DNA of 64,000 nt from Coix lacryma-jobi var. lacryma-jobi (lineage: Eukaryota > Streptophyta > Magnoliopsida > Poales > Poaceae): positions 23,824,278 through 23,888,277 of the forward strand of contig CM019825.1 of the NCBI GenBank assembly GCA_009763385.1, in the 5' to 3' direction. Every line of letters starts with the position of its first letter. The stretch's first letter is position 1. Shown here piece by piece: positions 57,571 through 64,000 of this stretch. A program made the translations under genes and the position numbers. Under the pieces are notes generated by a model. It was not told the origin of the DNA, did not search any database, and saw nothing but the letters and a program-made list of their open reading frames with translations.

Positions 57571-57894
57571 CTATTCAAATCCAATGAATGTTTGCGAACA
57601 CGCGTCTGTTCTCCCGAAATAAAGTCTACGAGGGTGGTAAGCGTGGTAAAGCATAAGGACTTTATCCTAGAAGGAAAGGAAAGGAAGAATTCTAATCTTA
57701 GTCCGTTTGTATGTGGACTCTTACCAAAACTCTAGGCCTTGGCAGGATATATACGTGGGAGATCTATGTTGTAATGACCGATATTCAGATAAATAAAGAA
57801 TAGTCTCCCTACACCTTGTGTCTACTTGTTTTATTTTTATCTACTATGTTGATCATGAGAGACGGAGAGGGGAAGGTCCTAACCGCTGGCAACA
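57553..57894 (+). mobile_element. Element F 5' LTR (342 bp)
   Basis: Starts TGTTGAAATATTG and ends GCTGGCAACA (TGTTG/CAACA). TATATA at 57748-57753 and AATAAA at about 57792 give promoter and polyadenylation signals in the right order. The second LTR is not in the window, so the boundaries rest on termini and the downstream primer-site-like sequence. Confidence 0.5.
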
Positions 57895-60800
57895 TGTTTT
57901 ATAATACGTTATCAGCACGACAAGCTCTTCGTCGACATCGCCGTTGAAGCCACCGTTGACCTCGACACCGACGTCTGCGCCGACGTCCCTGCCGCGGCTA
58001 CTCAGACGATGTCGACATCCTCGACATTGTTAGCGGAGCGGATCTGCTACCTCTACCTCTATCGAATCTGCACTGTATCGACATATGCCGTCGTCGTCAA
58101 GCAGACAGTCCTACAACAATGTCAAACGCCCTACGCGGTATGTATCTACTAATCACTGTCCTACGCGACATGTGACGTAGATCAATTGGCATCCGAAATA
58201 ATTAAGGTATGATTTGTTTTAACAGTAGATTGGTTTGCGTCTTGCTGTAGAGCTAGATTTATTTTCCAATCTACTTATATCGGCTTTGACAAACGACACT
58301 TTCGTGTCGCCTGCATGCGGCTACGAGATCGCATAAGCCTGGTAGGCTATGTATAATGTTTCATCTGTGCATAAATACACCTTCTAAAAGGTACGAGAAG
58401 ATCACATCATCTCGAAGATTACGTTTGTCTTTGCCTATATGCCCGCTAGACATTTGTTTTTCTCCTCAAGAATTATGCGTTGTACTTGAAGTACATCAAC
58501 ACATATGAGAACAAACATACATGCATGAACAGTACCTACAGGCGCTACAATTTATATTTATATACATGAACGACTAAATCTAGCGTTAATTAAAGGGAGG
58601 AAAGTACGACGACATTATCGTGGTGTGTCAAGCTCATGCATGAGCTTGTGACCGTGCGCCCAGCATGACCGCTGTCTTACAACCTGAAAGCACCATCCCT
58701 CCTGGCCTGAACGCCACGTCTTCCGGCTAAACGGCGTCTCGCTGCATGGCCGCTTGTCATCAACTGCTATATCAGCCAGAAGATTGATTTGTTTTTTAAT
58801 CCGAACAATTATCGCAGTACAATAAACCACACCATGCAAAATCATCATATACGTGCCATCACCGAATCGATGTCTGTTATCGCGCCGTATGTGACGTGAC
58901 TCATGTTGCCTCACTCACATTCACGTACGATTGTCAACCTTGGCTTGAAGCCACTACCCATGTCTCGTGGTGTTTGCAGCTCACTACTCTCGGTACCAAA
59001 CCATGGTCTTCTTTCTATGCCATGGACTGTGGCTTGCACGCTGCTACCTTACACCACCGTCACTGAACCTCTGCGTCATGAATCTGCATGTTTTGTCTTT
59101 GGACTGTGGGCCCGTAGGCTCAAAGCTCCACGTGCATAGAATCTCATCGGTATATATGTGCACAGGCAAGAGACGAGATGACCTCTGCAGTTCGAAACTC
59201 ATAAGTCAGAAGCATACAATACATGTGTACCAGGCCTGAAGTCAACCCACTGCGATAAATTTTTAGTTTGGATAAATTGAGCCGGTTAGACCCTATCGGC
59301 ATGTATGAACTGTATATGTTCTTCTGTCCCCTGTGTTTTATGAATTGTTAATTTTGCCTAGCTTTATTTTTCTGTAATTATTAAGTAGAATTAATTCAGA
59401 AAATTTTTCTACGTTTTGAATTTAATTATGAAAAGATAGTGCAAACATTCTATGTCATGTAATTGCAAGAATAAAATCTTGAATGATTATGCTAAAAATA
59501 TGGTATAAGGTACATGGCCTCTCTAAATCCCGCAGACCTTAGACTTGTCATTTTTTGAGGCTCATATTTATTTTTCCTAACATAATGAATTTTTGGGATG
59601 AACAAAAATACTTGGTATTAATTCTAAAAATTTACATATACCATGGTCCCGAAAACTGCTATGATGCTTCTAAGATTATTTTGAATAATCATCCACTATC
59701 TTTTTGCACCTTACTCCTTGTTTACACGCAGTAAACCTATATGCACATGGTTTGTTATAATATAATGATATAAGCATACCTTCATGAAGAAGAAATATCT
59801 TGGACTTGCCTTGAATGGCATAATTATTTAATATGGTCATAATTAAATCCTAGAAGGATATTCTCTGTCACTGTGAAGTGAAGTGGACTTAAGCATTGTA
59901 ATTTCTAATTACTCTCTAGAATAACTATATGGCCATGAGAAGTAACAAATTAAGGCATTGTGGGACTCATTGCATGAGTAAAATCCCAAATTATAATTAC
60001 AGAATATTATGTTGCATTGAAAGTTGAATTTTTCAAGCTATATGCCTATATAGATTGAGATATAATGTTGCTCTATAAATAATAGCTTGAAGCTTTATAC
60101 TAAATGTCTAGAAGACAATATGGTAAATAAGATTTTATCAATGCATATTCTCGAAGAAATGTCTCTTGTGTGTAGAATATCACAGAGCAATGCAATACAT
60201 GAAGTATTTAAATTTACCATTACTCAAATAGAAATTGAGTTGAATTTTTAGACAGCTTTATAACCCCAAGATATTATCGGTTGTAATATGTGGCTTGCAT
60301 ATGTTACACACCTTGAAGATTTGTGTCTATATATCATAACTATTGTATATAGAGCATGAAGCTATCGCTTGTCAAAGAATTGAAGTTAAGACATGCGAGA
60401 ATGATATTATTTAGAATATTTAAGAATTTTCTTGAAGAAAAACTTAAATCATGTGCTTATAAATTTGTTGCATTTCAAGTTCATATCCCGAAGTATTGGT
60501 AGTAGTAGTGGTGGTGCATTAAGTTTTAATTCCCGTTGAATTAAGTGATTAATGGTTAATTTATTAGCTTGAAGGCTAATGTGAAATATCTAATATTCTT
60601 AGTTGCAATTATTACCTGAAGTAATATATGCTAATTTCTCATGGAATAAATTAGATTTATATGTTTCACATATAAACAATTGCCAATTGCCTATCTAAAT
60701 ATTTTTGCATTATTGTTTCCACAAAAGAAACCTCAGTTAACCATGAAGGTTATAGTTATTTGTGAACCACTACCATGTAAGTAGAAGGGAAACTGAATTT

Positions 60801-63800
60801 CCTAGAAGCACATGAACAATTGGACTATACTGGCATATAAAATTGCTCCTAGAAGGACAAATTTAGTCAAGAACTAGTATAATCCTAATATTTTTAGCCC
60901 AAGAACTAGAAGTTTTATTCTACCCTATCTATGTGAATTTCATGCCATAACCAATGAATACTAGAAGTATGATTGTATTCTATGGAACATTGGAAGTGAT
61001 TATTCATATATGATGCAAGAAGCATATTACTACCTGAAGTAATTATGGCATGAGGGAGAGAAATTTTGGGTAAAGGCATAAGAAAATATGGTAATATATA
61101 TTTAATAGGCATAGCCTTCCTAAATCTATTCTAAGTGCATGTATCAGGACTTGAAGTTCTGCCCGCGTCCCTTCCGGCCGAGTTAACTTTCTCTACTGCA
61201 CTAATTGCACAAGCTTGTAGCTTTGCATTTTTGTTGTTATCTATTATATTGGACTGAATACCAATATTCCACATTACACATGTATGTGTATTGCTATATT
61301 ATTCTCTCATTGAGCTAAACTATCTCCACTCTTGCATGGATATTAGCATAGAAGCTATAGTTGTAGCTAGTAGCTACCTTTACACTTCCCTCATAATGAA
61401 ATTGGCTAGCTAGCATGCTATGTCTATATGGTTCTCGTTGAATTAAGAAATCATTTGCTTTCAATGTATCGTATGCATAAGCAATAGATTGGTCTACGAC
61501 CATGTAGCCTAAGATCAGGGGGAGTGAGATAATATGAAATTTGCTAAATGGAGACTAACCTAGTCGATGGGGTGAATAATTACGGAACTAAGAAGATGGA
61601 TAACACACTCATGATGATTTAGGATTTACGAAGAAAAAGGCATCAAGGGAATTTTGCATTAATGACAATTAGAAAATTCTAGAAGAAATTCCATGTGAAT
61701 TTGAATGTTGCATATATATTTGAAGTATATGATCCATTCTTATTAATGTATGAGTACTTGCGAATCAATTATTTTGGCTAAATAATAAAGAAGCTAGATA
61801 ATGAAATAGTTTTATAAACTATGATATGTGCACATCAGGGGGAGAACATCCCTGAGTTTGTAGGAATGTTGAACATTCTTAAGTGCACTATGTGTATTCT
61901 AGCTCGCTGCATATAATGTATAATAACCCCCATGTTTAATTATGTGCGTGAATATTTCCCATAAAACTCTATCATATATAACATACATGAATGGGCCTCC
62001 ACTTGCAGTTGGAGATACATGAATTTGATTATTTTAACTCCACGATAGGGGATATCTATTGGAGTATGCTCTTAAAGATCTAATATTGGCATTAGGGGGA
62101 GAGAAAGCCTATGTTTGAATGCCAAATATTATTTGCACATAGAAGGAAAATGATCTAGAGAAAATATTCTTTGAAGCTTGAAGCAGGAATATTATCACGC
62201 ACTAAGTCAACTAATAGTTTGACTAATGCTCTTGTGAAACATGAAGCGGAGCATATGCCATATATTTTTAGAAATTAGAGGAGTAACTTGAAGTTATAAA
62301 CCAGAAGTTTTGTTTACTAGTAGTAAACTAAATATTACATACTATCAAGCTAAAATCTACGGGGACGCCTGTGGGTTATAGTTTCAGTGTATACTTACTG
62401 AATAGAAATAAAATAAAACTCCTTCATTCTCATGAAGAGAACACCTCATGAAGAAGGTTAAGCACCTCATGAAGAGGATCATCTTAAAGATGAAATCCAA
62501 CACACTAAGTGCGCACATCTTTAGTGTTGGGTATGCAGAACAATAAAATATCTCTTGTTTGGGAAATGGCAAAGAGACAAAATAATCTCATATTATGAGA
62601 ATATTGGGAGAAAATAATAGTTGTCGACAACGCTACCTCTATAATTGCAAATGTTTCTCTTACGAGAACCCGGATCCGGAAAACAAGTCCATGGCAAAGT
62701 CGCTTATAGCGATTATATCGGGTCAAATGAAGAAATGCGATTGAGGTTGAATCTCCTACTAAGAAGAAATAAATGTTCTGCTATATCTCTGGCAAATGAA
62801 ATGAATGAATATGAAATATGCAGTTAATAAATGGATTACAAAGATCCATATAATTCCTGAAGAATATAAATTACAACATATGAAAATTAAATCTCATATG
62901 AGTACTATTAAGTCTAAGGTAGAATATATTCATGAATGAGTATTGAAGTCTCTAGAAGAGCATATCCTAGAAGGAATAGTCATCGAATGACTTCATAGTG
63001 AATAACACTATCTCATTGTGTATATCACTAAATAATCTCTATTGTAGTAGAGTAAGAACATTCTTTAAGGAACTAATCCATGAAGGATTTACCGGTCAAT
63101 TCTTGAAGAAAGATCATTTATCCCTGAAGTGAATATAGACCCGAGAGAAAGAAAATGGGGAATTCTAAACACCATGAAGTTGTCATACAAACACTCAGAA
63201 AGTGTAAAGCTAGCAATAAAAATATTGATATCCTCTAAATACCATAGAAGACCATAGAAGGTATGAGAATAATGGTGATTTGACATTTGAATTATCCCCT
63301 AAATGCCAAATGCAAGGCTGGATTTATTACTTAGTGGTACAATGAAAATCTTGAAGATGTGTAAGTTTAAAAATCCATTATGAGAGAATTATTAGTATTG
63401 AAACTCTTGTAAGAGTTTGACACTATCTAGAAGATATTGAATATTGTAATTTATTTATCTCCATCATCCTCTGAAAGGATTTATTACCCTGAAGGGTAAA
63501 TTTTTATTTGTTTTGCATAACTAATAAGTGGTTATTTATGTATGAAGCATATTGCTCTTTGTTATACCCATATAATTCATAGAAGAATTATGAGCCAACT
63601 TTTTGAAAGTGTGGTTTGAATAATAAAATTCAAAGGATGACTTTATGAGGGGGAGCAATTTTATTCAATTTATCTTGAAGATAATTGAAACCACTAGAAT
63701 TATAAAGATCAAGTAGATCCTATTTGCTAAAACATGAAAGTTTATGCATAGATCATGAAGATCAATATCTATTCACGAAGAATAAAATATCCCGAAGAAT

Positions 63801-63818
63801 ATATAACCAAGAAGGTTA
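57650..63818. repeat. Array of micro-hairpins with C-(NNGAA)-G loops in element F
   Basis: Each hairpin has perfect arms of 4-7 bp around a loop of form NNGAA, closed by a C-G pair; arms differ from site to site. Checked examples: 58481-58495, 58941-58953, 59847-59859, 60194-60208, 60427-60441, 60563-60580, 60611-60625, 60738-60752, 60958-60970, 61013-61025, 62284-62296, 62298-62310, 62427-62441, 62465-62477, 62853-62865, 63075-63089, 63424-63436, 63484-63499, 63572-63591, 63671-63683, 63751-63763, 63771-63783, 63804-63818. More with 3 bp arms exist. Density rises toward the 3' end. Confidence 0.8.
57909..57921 (+). promoter_or_regulatory. Primer-binding-site-like sequence of element F
   Basis: ATAATACGTTATCAGCACGAC follows the LTR. 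TTATCAGCACGAC is the form found at this place in Ale-type copia elements and is a variant of the usual GTATCAGAGC. Confidence 0.5.
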
Positions 63819-63823
63819 AATGT

Positions 63824-63981
63824 TGTACTCTTTTTTCCTATGTGAGTTTTTACTCGAAGGTTTCTCACACAAGGTTTTTAATGAGGCAATATGTGCAATG
63901 CAATTAACGAATGTGATGTACTCTTTCCTCCAAGAACCGTTTTTTCCCATTGGGTTTTCGGATGGAGTTTTTAACGAGGCA
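63824..63981 (+). repeat. Two 65 bp terminal hairpin blocks of element F
   Basis: Block 1 (63824-63888) and block 2 (63917-63981) both run from TGTACTCTTT to GAGGCA with GTTTTTAAYGAGGCA at the end. Each folds into a hairpin (arms TGTGAG/CTCACA in block 1; CTCCA/TGGAG plus CCG/CGG in block 2). The arms differ but the framework and length are the same. Confidence 0.7.
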
Positions 63982-64000
63982 TGTGCATATCGTGGTAATC

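Larger units (their letters stand above)
57553..64000 (+). mobile_element. Element F: Ale-type Ty1/copia-related element, mostly non-coding, right end outside the window
   Basis: A short LTR (57553-57894), a TTATCAGCACGAC primer-site-like sequence just after it, and two 3' terminal blocks ending in TTTTTAAYGAGGCA (63824-63981) are the framework of Ale/Retrofit-like copia elements as I know them. Between them about 5.9 kb of AT-rich sequence shows no gag or pol domain in any frame. It has many short hairpins with a shared loop and four GGGGGAG tracts (about 61517, 61840, 62096, 63651). It looks like a large non-autonomous derivative or a heavily decayed copy. The 3' LTR would begin beyond 64000. 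Confidence 0.55.

Noticed and set aside
57650..63818. CRISPR-like array
   Set aside because: There is no conserved direct repeat and spacing is irregular; only the loop is shared. The context is a plant LTR element.

Overview
The window is nuclear DNA of a grass (Poaceae), and almost all of it is transposable elements. Evidence for this is the set of families present: a Tat-lineage Ty3 element with an antisense gene, Tekay-type chromoviruses with LTRs of about 4 kb, SIRE/Maximus-type, Tork-like and Ale-like Ty1/copia elements, and 259 bp Stowaway MITEs with grass-type CTCCCTCC termini. I found no intact host gene, rRNA, tRNA or CRISPR array.

Layout. Positions 1-30798 hold the 3' part of a Tat-type element (A). 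It has broken gag-pol to about 4551, a spliced gene on the opposite strand (about 9418 down to 5090) with its own TATA box, and a 3' LTR at 10576-11385 and 30342-30798. That LTR is split by a complete Tekay-type element (B, 11386-30336, TSD ACGTC). B's own 3' LTR is split by a solo LTR (C, 25573-29351, minus strand, TSD GCGGT) of a related Tekay family. Insertion order was A, then B, then C. Positions 30799-43141 are non-coding: an 821 bp tandem duplication, a Helitron-like 3' terminus, a GC-rich island and two Stowaway MITEs. Positions 43142-54621 are two copia elements fused in frame at about 47264: the 5' part of a Tork-like element (D) and the 3' part of a SIRE/Maximus-type element (E). 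From 57553 to the window end lies a long, apparently non-coding Ale-type element (F), with a short LTR, a primer-site-like sequence and terminal hairpin blocks.

Three signals deserve most attention. (1) Element B carries an extra ORF upstream of gag whose first 28 or so residues closely match the N-terminal tail of histone H3, while its integrase ends in a chromodomain, the module that in other proteins reads that tail. (2) Element F carries dozens of short hairpins with unrelated arms but a shared loop of form C-(NNGAA)-G. (3) Element A's antisense gene has a TATA box, a good ATG context and four GT-AG introns, so it looks like a cargo gene rather than a chance ORF.

The coding regions of A and B are cut by many single-base shifts, and B's two LTRs differ mainly by one-base homopolymer indels. 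D and E are nearly open. Either decay differs between elements or the GC-rich part of the assembly has residual indel errors.
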